Assembly (NCBI GenBank): GCA_947175055.1
Contig: CAMWLJ010000007.1
Coordinates: 1-60,210, forward strand
Reading direction: 5' to 3'
Origin: an uncultured Lachnospiraceae bacterium
Lineage (GTDB): Bacteria; Bacillota; Clostridia; Lachnospirales; Lachnospiraceae
DNA: 60,210 bases
In this document: positions 24,322 through 34,130 of the stretch, one piece after another
How the letters are laid out: the number at the start of each line of letters is the position of its first letter
Numbering within the stretch: the first letter of the stretch is position 1
Notes under the pieces: model-generated
What the model saw: only the letters and a program-made list of their open reading frames with translations
What the model was told of the DNA's origin: nothing
The model's database searches: none
Program-made: the position numbers and the translations under genes

Positions 24322-25518
24322 TTATTTTACCAGGCGCACGGTCTCCCTCGCGATCGCAAGCTCCTCGTCAGTAGGGATCACCATCACGGTTACCTTGGCC
24401 CCTTCATCGGACAAGATTACTTCTTCTCCGCGCAGCTTGTTCTTCTCAGGATCGATGTTCGTTCCCAGATAGCCGATGTACTTACCGACTTCCGCCCTCG
24501 CCATGGCGTTGTTCTCTCCCACACCGGCCGTAAACACGATCGCGTCAACGCCGTTCATGGCAGCAACATATGCGCCGATATATTTTGCCACGCGGTACCC
24601 GTAAGTCTCCAATGCTGTCTTAGCCGCTTCATTGCCGGCATCTGCCGCTTCGCCCAGATCACGGAAGTCGCTGGAAACACCGCCGGATAAGCCCAGCACG
24701 CCGGACTTCTTGTTACAGATACTGATCACTTCTTCCGCACTGATGCCTTCTTTCTCCGCAATGAAAGTAACGATCGCCGGATCCAGATCGCCGGACCTGG
24801 TTCCCATGATCAGCCCTTCAAGCGGTGTCAGGCCCATGGAAGTATCCACGGATCTGCCATGCAGCACTGCCGATATGGAAGCGCCGTTGCCCAGATGGCA
24901 TACGATGATCTTCAGATCCTTGATATCTTTACCGAGCAATTCTGCAGCCCGCTTGGAAACAAAATCATGGCTAGTGCCGTGGAAACCATAGCGGCGTACC
25001 TTATACTTCTCATAATAATCCAGCGGCAGACCATACAGATATGCCTTCTTCGGCATCGTCTGATGAAAAGCCGTGTCGAACACGCCCACCATAGGCACAC
25101 TCGGCATGATCTCCCGGCAGGAATTGATCCCGATCAGGTTGGCCGGATTGTGAAGAGGCGCCAGATCGTTACACTGCTCGATGGCCTCTAATACCTCATC
25201 ATCCAGCACCACCGAAGTGGCGAATTTCTCGCCGCCATGTACGATACGATGCCCCACCGCGTCGATTTCATCCAGAGACGCGATCACACCCACCTGCGGG
25301 TCCGTCAGCTTCTCGATTACCAGCTGCACCGCCTTCGTGTGGTTCGGCATATCCACCTCGCTCTTAACTTTCTCGCCGCCAGCCGGCTGGTGTACGATCG
25401 CGCTCCCGTCGATTCCGATCCTCTCACATAACCCTTTTGCCAGCACTTCCTCCGAATCACTGTTGATCAGCTGATACTTCAGCGAAGAAGAACCGCAGTT
25501 AATCACCAAAACATTCAT
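24322..25518 (-). CDS. ackA: Acetate kinase
   Basis: This 398-aa enzyme interconverts acetyl phosphate plus ADP and acetate plus ATP, the last step of acetate fermentation. Family signatures are [14 protein letters not shown] at the N-terminus, [33 protein letters not shown], and [13 protein letters not shown] near the C-terminus. No phosphotransacetylase gene is adjacent. The downstream gene is separated by a structured repeat. Confidence 0.96.
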   Translation of the reverse strand: MNVLVINCGSSSLKYQLINSDSEEVLAKGLCERIGIDGSAIVHQPAGGEKVKSEVDMPNHTKAVQLVIEKLTDPQVGVIASLDEIDAVGHRIVHGGEKFATSVVLDDEVLEAIEQCNDLAPLHNPANLIGINSCREIMPSVPMVGVFDTAFHQTMPKKAYLYGLPLDYYEKYKVRRYGFHGTSHDFVSKRAAELLGKDIKDLKIIVCHLGNGASISAVLHGRSVDTSMGLTPLEGLIMGTRSGDLDPAIVTFIAEKEGISAEEVISICNKKSGVLGLSGGVSSDFRDLGEAADAGNEAAKTALETYGYRVAKYIGAYVAAMNGVDAIVFTAGVGENNAMARAEVGKYIGYLGTNIDPEKNKLRGEEVILSDEGAKVTVMVIPTDEELAIARETVRLVK

Positions 25519-25660
25519 TTACTTTTCAACCCCTTTACTTTATATTTTTAGCCAAAACAGGACATTTATATCATTGTAATCCAATCTGCCAAAAATTACA
25601 AAACATATCTTAGACTGATTGTCGCCTTTCAGGCGATCCGACAACCATTTCAGCGCCGTA

Positions 25661-27091
25661 TTAGTACGCTCTTCCCCAATAAACCATCTTCTTCGCAGGC
25701 TTGCCGCAGCACACACACACATCCCCGATCGTCTCCTGCTCGAAAGGCATACACCGGCTGGTAACTGCAAGTTCTTCCTTGATCTTATCCTCACATGCCT
25801 GATCTCCACACCACATCGCCTTCACAAAACCGGACTTCTCCGTAAACAGCCTGCGGAACTCTTCCATATTCTCTGCCGTATAGGTATGGGAATCCCTGTG
25901 CGCACGGGCACGCTCCAGCATTTCCGTCTGCATCTTCTCCAGGATCTCGCCCGCCTTCGTCTCCAATTCATCCAAAGACACCTCGATCTTCTCCCTCGTA
26001 TCACGACGGCAGATCACACACTTGTTAGCTTCGATATCCTTAGGCCCGATCTCCACACGAATAGGGATCCCACGCATCTCCTGCTCGGAGAACTTCCAGC
26101 CGGGACTCTTGTCTGCATCGTCCACTTTCACACGGAAACCGTTCAATTTGTCTCGCAGCTCATACGCCTTATCCAGCACGCCTTCTTTCTTCTGCTGGAT
26201 CGGAATGATCATGATCTGCACAGGCGCAATCCGGGGAGGCAGCACCAGGCCGGAATTGTCGCCGTGTACCATGATGAGTGCACCGATCAGGCGGGTCGTC
26301 GCACCCCAGGAAGTCTGATGCACATATTTCAGTGTATTGTCTTTATCCGTAAACTGAATACCGAATGCCTTCGCAAAACCGTCACCAAAGTTATGGCTAG
26401 TAGCAGACTGCAGCGCCTTTCCGTCATGCATCAACGCTTCAATGGTATACGTAGCCGTAGCGCCTGCAAATTTCTCCTTCTCTGTCTTCTGTCCCTTGAT
26501 CACAGGGATTGCCAGCACCTGCTCGCAGAAATCAGCGTAGACATTCAGCATCTGTACTGTCCTCTGCTCTGCTTCCTCAGCCGTAGCATGAGCGGTGTGT
26601 CCCTCCTGCCATAAGAACTCACGGCTGCGCAGGAATGGTCTTGTCTCCTTCTCCCAGCGCACCACCGAGCACCACTGGTTGCATACCTGGGGCAAATCGC
26701 GGTAGGACTGCACCACATTCTTATAATATTCACAGAAAAGAGTCTCCGACGTAGGTCTTACACAAAGCCGCTCCTGCAAAGGCTGCATACCACCATGCGT
26801 CACCCATGCTACCTCCGGTGCGAAACCCTCCACATGATCCTTCTCTTTATTCAGAAGACTTTCAGGAATAAACATAGGCAGATAAACGTTCTGTACGCCT
26901 GCCTTCTTAAACATAGCATCCATCTGCTGCTGGATCAGTTCCCAGATCGCATAACCCGCCGGCTTAAATACCATACATCCTTTGATGCTCGTGTAGTCCA
27001 GAAGTTCCGCCTTCTTGACCACGTCAGTGTACCACTGCGCGAAATCCTCTTCCATGGAAGTGATCGCTTCTACTAATTTCTTGTCAGCCAT
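25661..27091 (-). CDS. proS: Prolyl-tRNA synthetase, short (archaeal/eukaryote-like) type
   Basis: This 476-aa class II synthetase charges tRNA-Pro. Motif 2 is [19 protein letters not shown], motif 3 is [28 protein letters not shown], followed by the anticodon-binding domain (VQIMIIPIQ) and a C-terminal zinc-binding-like part with [14 protein letters not shown] and [18 protein letters not shown] ending in Tyr, as in the ProS type 3 family. The bacterial editing insertion is absent. It is preceded by a T-box leader with a proline specifier codon. Confidence 0.95.
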   Translation of the reverse strand: MADKKLVEAITSMEEDFAQWYTDVVKKAELLDYTSIKGCMVFKPAGYAIWELIQQQMDAMFKKAGVQNVYLPMFIPESLLNKEKDHVEGFAPEVAWVTHGGMQPLQERLCVRPTSETLFCEYYKNVVQSYRDLPQVCNQWCSVVRWEKETRPFLRSREFLWQEGHTAHATAEEAEQRTVQMLNVYADFCEQVLAIPVIKGQKTEKEKFAGATATYTIEALMHDGKALQSATSHNFGDGFAKAFGIQFTDKDNTLKYVHQTSWGATTRLIGALIMVHGDNSGLVLPPRIAPVQIMIIPIQQKKEGVLDKAYELRDKLNGFRVKVDDADKSPGWKFSEQEMRGIPIRVEIGPKDIEANKCVICRRDTREKIEVSLDELETKAGEILEKMQTEMLERARAHRDSHTYTAENMEEFRRLFTEKSGFVKAMWCGDQACEDKIKEELAVTSRCMPFEQETIGDVCVCCGKPAKKMVYWGRAY

Positions 27092-27145
27092 TCCTCTTCA
27101 TCCTTTCTTTACTGCTTTTCTTTACTGCAATAGAAATAAATTCCT

Positions 27146-27447
27146 ATACGCCAAAAAACGCCGGGATTTCCATCCCGAAAGGGACCGAAATCTCGGCGGT
27201 ACCACCCTAATTAACGCTTATGCGTTCCTCTTCTCCTACCGTTATCGCCGGTGCTACGCTGTGCTCGTCACACAGGACTCCAAGGCCGGTTCCGAACCTC
27301 TCCCGTAAAGACCTTCCACCATCGGTCCTCTCTCTGTCACGTTCCCTGTCCGTACTATTCTCTTCATCGTCACGTTTGATACTGCTTTCACCCCATATCA
27401 GCCTTGACACAAACGCCCTGGATAAAATGGGGCAAGTATAACTTTCT
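27146..27447 (-). ncRNA. T-box riboswitch leader, proline-specific
   Basis: The minus strand carries the T-box AGGGTGGTACCGCC (27195-27208), in which TGGT would pair with the tRNA acceptor end ACCA. Stem I includes the AGAGAG motif and GGTGGAAGG. The specifier region reads GGAA-CCG-G-CCTTGGAG (CCG at 27287-27289), the usual GAA-codon-purine layout, and CCG is a proline codon, matching proS downstream. Uncharged tRNA-Pro should stabilise the antiterminator and let proS be transcribed. Confidence 0.9.
27153..27198 (-). terminator. T-box-controlled terminator before proS
   Basis: Minus strand: CGCCGAGATTTC pairs with GAAATCCCGGCG (one mismatch), followed by TTTTTT (27153-27158). Its 5' arm shares bases with the T-box sequence, so terminator and antiterminator exclude each other. 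Confidence 0.85.
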
Positions 27448-27451
27448 ATAC

Positions 27452-27480
27452 ATTCTAGCCGCAAGACCGGGTTTTGTCAA
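27452..27480 (-). promoter_or_regulatory. proS promoter
   Basis: Minus strand TTGACA (27475-27480), 17 bp, TAGAAT (27452-27457), directly before the T-box leader. Confidence 0.8.
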
Positions 27481-27515
27481 CCGCTAAAAATCATGAAATT
27501 CACCTGAAATCCAAA

Positions 27516-28595
27516 TCAGCCACGAATGATAGCCATCTGCTCCCACTTCCGCTCCATGTCCGCAACAAGTGCCAGCTGTGTGCGGCAGCGATCCAGATTC
27601 TGCCCGTCGCGGGAAGTCTGATAATACGTATCCCCCTGCAGATAGTCCGTTAGAAATCTGATCCCCTGCTCTAATGTGATGGTCTTGGCACCCACCGGCA
27701 ACGTCTCTATCTCCTTAGCAGTCAGGCGCTCACCGCAGCCTTCCATAAATCCCTTGACATAAGCCTTATACAGCGGCAGCGACAAGGAAACCTTGCTCGT
27801 ATCCGGCTCGTCCTCCACCGCCGTATTGGCGCCGAAACGAATCGCATCCCCGAAATCATACGCCGTAAGCCCCGGCATGATCGTGTCAAAATCTACGATG
27901 CAGACTGCCTCGTAGGTCTCGGGATCCAGAAGGACATTGTTCAGTTTCGTATCATTGTGGGTAAGCCGCAAAGGCAGTTCTCCCGCCTTAAGCATGTCGG
28001 TAAGAATCTCCGTTTCCGCCTTCCGCTCCCTGATAAACTCAATCTCTGCGGCTGCCGATGCCACCCTTTGGCAGCAGTCTTCTTCCACTGCCTTCTCGAA
28101 TGCCTGGTAGCGTTTCGGCGTGTTATGGAAATCAGGGATCGTCTCATGCAGCGTCTGTGCCGGATAATCCGCCAGCTGCGCCTGAAATCTGCCAAATGCC
28201 AACCCGTTGGCATACAGCGCTTCCTCATTCTCCGCCTGATCTAAAGAGATCACATTGTCGATCAGCAGATAAACCCGCCAGCATCCGCCCTCGGCATCCT
28301 TATAATAGTATTTTCCATCCTGTGTCGGGATCGCCCGCATCGTTCCCCTTTCCGGGTCGCCTCCCTCGTTCGCTATCTGCCCGCGCAGATAAGCAGTCAC
28401 ATTCACGACGTTCTCCATCAATCCTTCCACATCCTTGAAGATGTCGGTATTGATCTTCTGCAGAACATACTGCTTTCCACCTGACGTCTCCACGGCAAAA
28501 GTGTGATTGATGTGCCCGCTTCCGTGGGGTTTAACAGACACGATCTCCTCCCCCGGAAAGAACTGCTGCAAAACCTCTCTTATTATTGTATCCAT
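27516..28595 (-). CDS. NahK-like N-acetylhexosamine 1-kinase (APH-fold sugar kinase)
   Basis: This 359-aa phosphotransferase matches Bifidobacterium NahK in length and in key segments: GSGHINHTFAVET near the N-terminus, YVLQKINTDIFKDVEGLMENV, catalytic LRLTHNDTKLNNVLLDPE, metal-binding IVDFDTIMPG, and FGDAIRFGANTAVEDE. NahK phosphorylates N-acetylglucosamine/galactosamine (and some galactose) at C1 in the lacto-N-biose/galacto-N-biose pathway, working with a class II GalT-like enzyme. Such a GalT lies at 13-15 kb here. Exact substrate is inferred. No lacto-N-biose phosphorylase is in the window. Confidence 0.78.
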   Translation of the reverse strand: MDTIIREVLQQFFPGEEIVSVKPHGSGHINHTFAVETSGGKQYVLQKINTDIFKDVEGLMENVVNVTAYLRGQIANEGGDPERGTMRAIPTQDGKYYYKDAEGGCWRVYLLIDNVISLDQAENEEALYANGLAFGRFQAQLADYPAQTLHETIPDFHNTPKRYQAFEKAVEEDCCQRVASAAAEIEFIRERKAETEILTDMLKAGELPLRLTHNDTKLNNVLLDPETYEAVCIVDFDTIMPGLTAYDFGDAIRFGANTAVEDEPDTSKVSLSLPLYKAYVKGFMEGCGERLTAKEIETLPVGAKTITLEQGIRFLTDYLQGDTYYQTSRDGQNLDRCRTQLALVADMERKWEQMAIIRG

Positions 28596-28644
28596 TTACC
28601 CGTTACCTCCTCTATCCGTTTTCTTGCTCTTTCTTCTTGGAATA

Positions 28645-30255
28645 TTATAACTTGAAATCTTGCTGTTCTCTTAAAATATACTCGCCCGTTCCCATCAGGA
28701 TAAAGATAAAGGGCGTGCACAATACCTGCTGATAACAGAAAAAATTATAACACATATATGACACGACTGCCGCTGAAATCCCCGTCAACATGAAATTTCT
28801 AGCCCTGCCGCGCAAAAATCTACAGGCAGCTGTCACATAAATACCCAAGTAAGATGCCGCCCCGAGAAGTCCGCCATTGATCAGGATATTCAGCCATTCG
28901 TTATGCACGTTAGTGAGCAGCTTCTTGCCCCATAGAAGAGTCACCTCTTCGCCATGATTAACCGTCACGTACCTGTTAAAGCAGTCGGGCCCCACCCCGA
29001 AGATCCTGTGGCGCGCGCTCTCCTGCGAGATCACCCTGCAGGCGAATTCCCAGATTCGTCCTCTGCCATTGCCCCATTCGTCCTCCCAATTCAAATAGGA
29101 GATCTCTGCCGCCTTGCCGGAAACCGCCTCCGGCAGCATCCCATGACTCTGTAGATAAATGACCGCCACCGCAGCAAGGATCAGTCCCGCCAGGATACCC
29201 GGCACTCCCCAACGCAGCCGGCAGATCACGGATGCAGGATAACGCCCGGCCATGTACAACACTAAAGTGACAGACAGACAAATTACCAACATCCCCCATG
29301 TCAAGCCGGAGTCCCACATCAGTTCCGTGACAAAGTCCGGTTCCAGTTCCGGATTAGGCTTTATCCGCATAAGCAGTCCCATGACTTTTCCCGCTGCAAA
29401 GAACATCGTCGATGCCGCCATAAAACGGCACAATATTTCTCTCTTTTCACAAGATACCATAAAAAAGACAATAAACATACCTGCCAGGGCAAAATAGGCG
29501 CTGTCACTGTTCTGCGTCACCAATGTGCAAAATCCGGTCAGCATATAAATACCGGAGATCACTCTCCACTTTCTATGCTCCGTATAAAGAAATACGCCCA
29601 TCCCTATCGGCAGCAGCACGACCAGAAAGGAGGCATACCACGTCGCCTGCCCAAGAGTAGACAAAAACTGTGCCTTCTGTTCATTCGTCAGTCCGTCATA
29701 GAATCCGATGGGATCGATCAGTAATCTGTGCAGGATACCGATACAAAATACCGCCGCCGCCACGATATAGAGCACCCCGAAGACAGTACGGTAATATTTC
29801 CCAAACCGGGAGAGGAACAGATACAGCAGGACAAAACTGAGCTGGGACATAAATCCCATGTTCCATCCGGCAGAGCCCCAAAGCGCGTCTTCATAGAATC
29901 CGCCGGAAATTACGGAAATACCCGTCAATACCAGATATGCGACCACGAAAATATCCGTGACCGACATCCGGATCCTCTTCGATTCCTTATGCGGCCTGCA
30001 TGTGATCATGCGGCTGATAAGATACACTGCCGCCAAGATCAAAAGCGTACTGAAGCTGCCGATCATGATCCTGCGGTACGCCTCAAACTTTGCATTGCCA
30101 ATCTTATGATAGCCGTCCTTCGCATACAACGGTACTACCACGCACACAACCAGCATCGCCGCAGCCAGCAGATATTCTATGATCTCTTTTATGACTTCTG
30201 TATGTAAAGTGTCTGCCTTCGTCCGTGTACGTTTTTTGACAATTTTATTATTCAA
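28645..30255 (-). CDS. O-antigen ligase/polymerase-family membrane protein, paralogue 1
   Basis: The 536-aa protein has about 12 transmembrane helices and the Wzy_C/O-antigen-ligase loop region GVGPDCFNRYVTVNHGEEVT ... LTNVHNEWLNILINGGLLGAASYLGIYV. Such proteins join or polymerise glycans on lipid carriers outside the membrane. The frame is open to a TTG at 30306; I favour the TTG at 30255, which has AGGTGAG seven bases upstream and lies eight bases inside the end of the preceding gene, giving translational coupling. It is a tandem relative of the upstream gene. Confidence 0.78.
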   Translation of the reverse strand: MNNKIVKKRTRTKADTLHTEVIKEIIEYLLAAAMLVVCVVVPLYAKDGYHKIGNAKFEAYRRIMIGSFSTLLILAAVYLISRMITCRPHKESKRIRMSVTDIFVVAYLVLTGISVISGGFYEDALWGSAGWNMGFMSQLSFVLLYLFLSRFGKYYRTVFGVLYIVAAAVFCIGILHRLLIDPIGFYDGLTNEQKAQFLSTLGQATWYASFLVVLLPIGMGVFLYTEHRKWRVISGIYMLTGFCTLVTQNSDSAYFALAGMFIVFFMVSCEKREILCRFMAASTMFFAAGKVMGLLMRIKPNPELEPDFVTELMWDSGLTWGMLVICLSVTLVLYMAGRYPASVICRLRWGVPGILAGLILAAVAVIYLQSHGMLPEAVSGKAAEISYLNWEDEWGNGRGRIWEFACRVISQESARHRIFGVGPDCFNRYVTVNHGEEVTLLWGKKLLTNVHNEWLNILINGGLLGAASYLGIYVTAACRFLRGRARNFMLTGISAAVVSYMCYNFFCYQQVLCTPFIFILMGTGEYILREQQDFKL

Positions 30256-31927
30256 TTTGTTGCTCACCTGTAATGTCTCCGTTTTCTCTTGCCAATCCTT
30301 CACCAATCCCCAGCACGATAAAGATATACGGGGTACTCAAAACCTGCTGAAAACTGACCATATTATGTACCGTATAGGCCAACAGCGCCATTGCACATGC
30401 ATATAAAAGCGGCTTCTTTCCTGCTTTTTTCATAAATCGCACAAAGGCCGTCACATAGATTCCCACATAGCACAAAAGGCCCAGCGCCCCTGTATTGATA
30501 AGGATTGTCAGCCACTCGTTATGGGCGTTGGTCAGCCTCAGATTTGCAAATTCGTCCCCCATTCTCTCCGCCAGCTTCGGTATATCATAGATATGATCTG
30601 CAAAGCAATCCGGCCCTACGCCGACGACCTTATGCAAAAGGTCCATTTCCCTGTAGGCATTCACACCACAGTTCCATGTAGCACCTCTGCCATTTCCCCA
30701 ATCGTCATCCGGGATCACTTTCAGATAGCCGTCACTTTCCACCACAAATCCTGTTTCACGGAAAGAAATGAGTCCGTCACCAGCAAACGTCCAGAAGATT
30801 CCAAGACTACCGGCAACCGCCGCCACGATCAGTATGTCCCGCAGTCGTTTCACTCTTTCAAGCCAAAGGTATCCGCCCTTATCCAGCAAGCGGACTGCCA
30901 GATAGCAGCCGATCAGCAGAAGCAGGAGCACTGCGGCAGCATCGCTGTCGATCAATATTCCCGTGATCCCGCGGCTCTCCCCCGGTCGTTCATTCCAATA
31001 ATTATAAGTAAACCCCGGCAATTCCTGCAGAAGCCTCCCGCCAAGACAGGCTGACGCAAAAATCATACCCACTTCCAGAAAACGGTACAGCTTCTTCTTA
31101 TCCCGCAATGACAGAATAAATACTGCCGGAAACATGACCAGATAAACAAGATATGCGCTGTTACTCCCCTGTGTGACACCGGACAGCATCGCAAGGAAAC
31201 TATACGCTCCTGCCAACACCCTGGTCACTCCCTGCCTGCCGCACCAATAAAGCATGATGCCGATCGGCGCCGTCACCGACCAGTATCCGCAGAACCAGTT
31301 GATATTTCCCAGCGTAGATATAAAAGTCTCGGTCTGCCCCTCCATCACGATCGGATAGACAGAATAACGGTTGCATATGCCCAGAAGGAAGACTGCCGCT
31401 GAAGCCAAAAGCCAAAGCCCCAGCCATCTGCCCACTTCAGTACTGGTGCTGTCTACTGCCTTGTCTTCACCCACCGCAATACTGCTGCCTGCTGTCCCGT
31501 ATCCGGCCACTGTTGCAGAGGCACTGTCCCTATGACAAAAGCAGCGCGAGAAGAAAAAATAGAGAAGTACAAACATGATCTGGCTCACGACGCCCATATG
31601 CCAGCCCTCTTCTCCCCACAAGGCATCCTCTTTATAATCGGAACACAGGTAAGACAACATCACCACCAGGCAGTACCCGTACGCAAACCAGTCCGTAACC
31701 GACATCTGACGATAATGCGTCATGATCCATTCTCTGTCCCGGCTCACCAGCGCCGCCAGCAAAACAACCGCACACAATACCGCCAGCGTGACCAGTGTCA
31801 CATTCCGGAAGAAATAGTACTTAACCTCCCCTATCCGCAAATATCCACCTGGGGCATATAAAGGATATACCACTGCCATTATAAAAAAGTACGCCGCAAG
31901 AATACCCTTACAGATTTTTTCCTTCAA
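30248..31927 (-). CDS. O-antigen ligase/polymerase-family membrane protein, paralogue 2
   Basis: This is a 559-aa multi-pass membrane protein with the same order of motifs as paralogue 1: an N-terminal VVYPLYAPGGYLRIGEVKYYFFR, MSVTDWFAYGY, KEDALWGEEGWHMGVVSQ, and VGVGPDCFADHI ... LTNAHNEWLTILINTGALGLLCYVGIYV. It begins with TTG at 31927; the ribosome site is weak. A segment with Ala/Thr/Val-rich linker near residues 145-170 is unique to this copy. No glycosyltransferases or flippase are adjacent, so the glycan substrate is unknown. Confidence 0.78.
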   Translation of the reverse strand: MKEKICKGILAAYFFIMAVVYPLYAPGGYLRIGEVKYYFFRNVTLVTLAVLCAVVLLAALVSRDREWIMTHYRQMSVTDWFAYGYCLVVMLSYLCSDYKEDALWGEEGWHMGVVSQIMFVLLYFFFSRCFCHRDSASATVAGYGTAGSSIAVGEDKAVDSTSTEVGRWLGLWLLASAAVFLLGICNRYSVYPIVMEGQTETFISTLGNINWFCGYWSVTAPIGIMLYWCGRQGVTRVLAGAYSFLAMLSGVTQGSNSAYLVYLVMFPAVFILSLRDKKKLYRFLEVGMIFASACLGGRLLQELPGFTYNYWNERPGESRGITGILIDSDAAAVLLLLLIGCYLAVRLLDKGGYLWLERVKRLRDILIVAAVAGSLGIFWTFAGDGLISFRETGFVVESDGYLKVIPDDDWGNGRGATWNCGVNAYREMDLLHKVVGVGPDCFADHIYDIPKLAERMGDEFANLRLTNAHNEWLTILINTGALGLLCYVGIYVTAFVRFMKKAGKKPLLYACAMALLAYTVHNMVSFQQVLSTPYIFIVLGIGEGLARENGDITGEQQIE

Positions 31928-32002
31928 TTTGCCGTCACATTCTCTCTATCAAAATATAAATACATAGTTTATCATAATCTAATGCCGTCTTTTCGTCAAA
32001 TC

Positions 32003-33037
32003 TTATTCCCGCTTCCATATCTCATAGATCACGATCAATGCCAGCGGTCCCTTGACGATCCCGCCCACACCGAACAGCTTCACCCCCGCATACACAGCCA
32101 TCAGCATAAAAACCGGGGCTATGCCCATCCGCTTACCGATCAGCTTCGGCTCAAGCAGCTCCCTGGTGACGATGCAGGCTCCGTACAATGCCAGGCATAC
32201 CACCGTCTGTATATACTGGCCGTTCAACAGCTGCCAGGCAGATAGCGGCACCAGTACGATCCCCGTGCCGATAAAGGGCAGCATATCCAGAAATCCGGCC
32301 AGCAATCCAAACAAAATGCCGCCTGGAATCCCAGCGATCCCCAATACCACACTGCACACTACACTGATAATGAGCAAGATCACTCCCTGCGCTTTCACAA
32401 AGGTAATGATATAGGATAGAACACCTTCCACCACGGACCAGACAACACTCAGCTCCTGGGATCTCTTTAATCGTTCCACCAGCCCTGCATACTCTTTTTC
32501 CAGCAAAAATGCCGCGATACACGTGATCGCCAGAAAACCGACCGTTGCAAAGACTCCCTTAAAGCAGTTATAAGAGGAAGACAAGATCTGCGGTACTACC
32601 TGTATCTGCACATTCTCCATGACTACCGTCATCTGCTCGATCAAATAAGTCTCTATCTGCTGCCCGTCCCAGCCAAATCTCCCGTCCAGGCCACCGCAAC
32701 ATTTATGAAAGAAAAATTCCAGCTGCTGCCCCACCTGCGTACAGAATTCCGGAAGCCCTGCCAGCTGCCTGCCGCCAAACAACATCACACACCACAGCGC
32801 TGCCACCACCAATACAAACAGCGGAAGGATAATGCCGATCGCTAGGAATTTCTTTTTGACAGGAATCTTCTTCTGGATACGCTCCAACAACGGATAACAC
32901 AGGCTGATCAGCAGAAATGCCAGGATAAAGGGCGCTGCCAGCGTAAAGAGATAGCGGAAGAAAAACCAGACGCCAACACAGATCACGCTCATCCGAATCA
33001 GTTTATTTTCCCAAAGTGTGTTAATTTCCTCCGCCAT
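32003..33037 (-). CDS. AI-2E family transporter (YtvI-like)
   Basis: This 344-aa integral membrane protein has the family pattern: two N-terminal helices, FLLISLCYPLLERI, a soluble middle part, AFLLEKEYAGLVERL, and a C-terminal bundle containing GIPGGILFGLLAGFLDMLPFIGTGIVLVP and EPKLIGKRMGIAPVFMLM. Members include AI-2 exporters, Na+/H+ antiporters and the sporulation protein YtvI; length and motifs are nearest to YtvI, but its exact role is not readable here. ATG 33037 is preceded by GGAGGAAATTAAC in reverse reading. A 15-bp tandem repeat lies just upstream. Confidence 0.82.
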   Translation of the reverse strand: MAEEINTLWENKLIRMSVICVGVWFFFRYLFTLAAPFILAFLLISLCYPLLERIQKKIPVKKKFLAIGIILPLFVLVVAALWCVMLFGGRQLAGLPEFCTQVGQQLEFFFHKCCGGLDGRFGWDGQQIETYLIEQMTVVMENVQIQVVPQILSSSYNCFKGVFATVGFLAITCIAAFLLEKEYAGLVERLKRSQELSVVWSVVEGVLSYIITFVKAQGVILLIISVVCSVVLGIAGIPGGILFGLLAGFLDMLPFIGTGIVLVPLSAWQLLNGQYIQTVVCLALYGACIVTRELLEPKLIGKRMGIAPVFMLMAVYAGVKLFGVGGIVKGPLALIVIYEIWKRE

Positions 33038-33053
33038 GCTGGTGTACCTTTCT

Positions 33054-33113
33054 TTGCTGTATTATTCGTTGCTGTATTATTCGTTACTGTATTATCTGTT
33101 GCTGTATTGTGCA
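33054..33113 (-). repeat. Four 15-bp tandem repeats upstream of the AI-2E gene
   Basis: TTGCTGTATTATTCG occurs exactly twice (33054-33068, 33069-33083), then TTACTGTATTATCTG (33084-33098) and TTGCTGTATTGTGCA (33099-33113). It starts 17 bp before the coding sequence, in the probable leader or promoter. Confidence 0.85.
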
Positions 33114-33171
33114 GTATCCTCTCTCAGATCGTAAAAACTACCTTTTGAGACTCTAATCCTATAAAGTGAAA

Positions 33172-33200
33172 AAGAAGCAGGATCTTAATCTCTGCTTCTT
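33172..33200 (-). terminator. Rho-independent terminator after the pseudouridine synthase gene
   Basis: Minus strand AAGAAGCAG-loop-CTGCTTCTT followed by TTT; a perfect 9-bp stem. Confidence 0.7.
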
Positions 33201-33246
33201 ACCTGTATTCTTTCTTATTATGTTTCATTTGGCGGTCATTATACCA

Positions 33247-34059
33247 CTATACTCTACTTTCGCCCGGAATCTTTTCCATTTCATTGAGCACTTCCGGAAA
33301 ATCCCCCATCTGAAAACACTTCCCTTCCGGCCTGATCCGAAATTCCATCCGCTTTCCGGTCACTGGATGAAAGAAGGAAAGCTGGTACGCACATAGGGCC
33401 ACTTCTTTGATCTGCAGCTGCTTTGAGATGCCGATCGTCTCCCCATCGGCGTATTTGTAATCCCCCAGCAGACTCATACCCGCGTGGCTCATCTGCACTC
33501 GGATCTGATGGTGCCTGCCGGTGTATAGGCGGATCCTGGCAAGCATAAGCTTACATCCGCCGGTTTCCCCGGAGTCTGCACCGATATCTACGTTTCCGCA
33601 CCCTTCCCAGTCTCCTGTAACTGCTGCTACATTTCTCTTTGCTATGATCTCATAATGCAGGAGCGCACGTTTCGCATCCTTCAACTCCGGTGGCACTATA
33701 GACGATGTATTTGTTCTGCCATCTTTACACAGATAATCCTCCAAGTCTCCCTGCATCTTAACGGTATGGCCGCAGACCACCGCATAATAGTATTTCTCCG
33801 TCTTCTCCCCGGTGATCTGACAGCTCAATCCGGCCGCAGCATTCTTATTCTTCGTCAATACGAGAATCCCCTCCACCGGCTGATCCAGACGATGGACGAT
33901 TCCGATGTACGGCACACCGCCTCCGGAACGTGACAGATAATTCCTGACCTCACTGACCATATCCGCCTGACCGACCCTGGAAGTCTGCGTGGCGATCCCA
34001 GCCGCCTTATGGCACACTATGATATCCTGATCCTCGTACAGAATCCTCTTCTGATTCAT
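33247..34059 (-). CDS. RluA-family pseudouridine synthase
   Basis: This 270-aa RNA-modifying enzyme contains the RluA signature IVHRLDQPVEGILVLTKN with the catalytic Asp in HRLD, plus KYYYAVVCGH and the C-terminal GRHHQIRVQMSHAGMSLLGDYKY. It isomerises uridine to pseudouridine in rRNA or tRNA; target not readable. The usual HRLDxxTSG is here HRLDQPVEG, the form common in a clostridial subgroup. No S4 domain is present. Confidence 0.88.
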   Translation of the reverse strand: MNQKRILYEDQDIIVCHKAAGIATQTSRVGQADMVSEVRNYLSRSGGGVPYIGIVHRLDQPVEGILVLTKNKNAAAGLSCQITGEKTEKYYYAVVCGHTVKMQGDLEDYLCKDGRTNTSSIVPPELKDAKRALLHYEIIAKRNVAAVTGDWEGCGNVDIGADSGETGGCKLMLARIRLYTGRHHQIRVQMSHAGMSLLGDYKYADGETIGISKQLQIKEVALCAYQLSFFHPVTGKRMEFRIRPEGKCFQMGDFPEVLNEMEKIPGESRV

Positions 34060-34130
34060 ATGCTCTCCGCTTTCCTACTTCTTAAAGTCTGTCCATCCTT
34101 CATGATTTTATTTCTTAAAATTGATGATAA

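Noticed and set aside
33054-33113. 15-bp repeats as a CRISPR array
   Set aside because: The units are directly adjacent without spacers and far too short.
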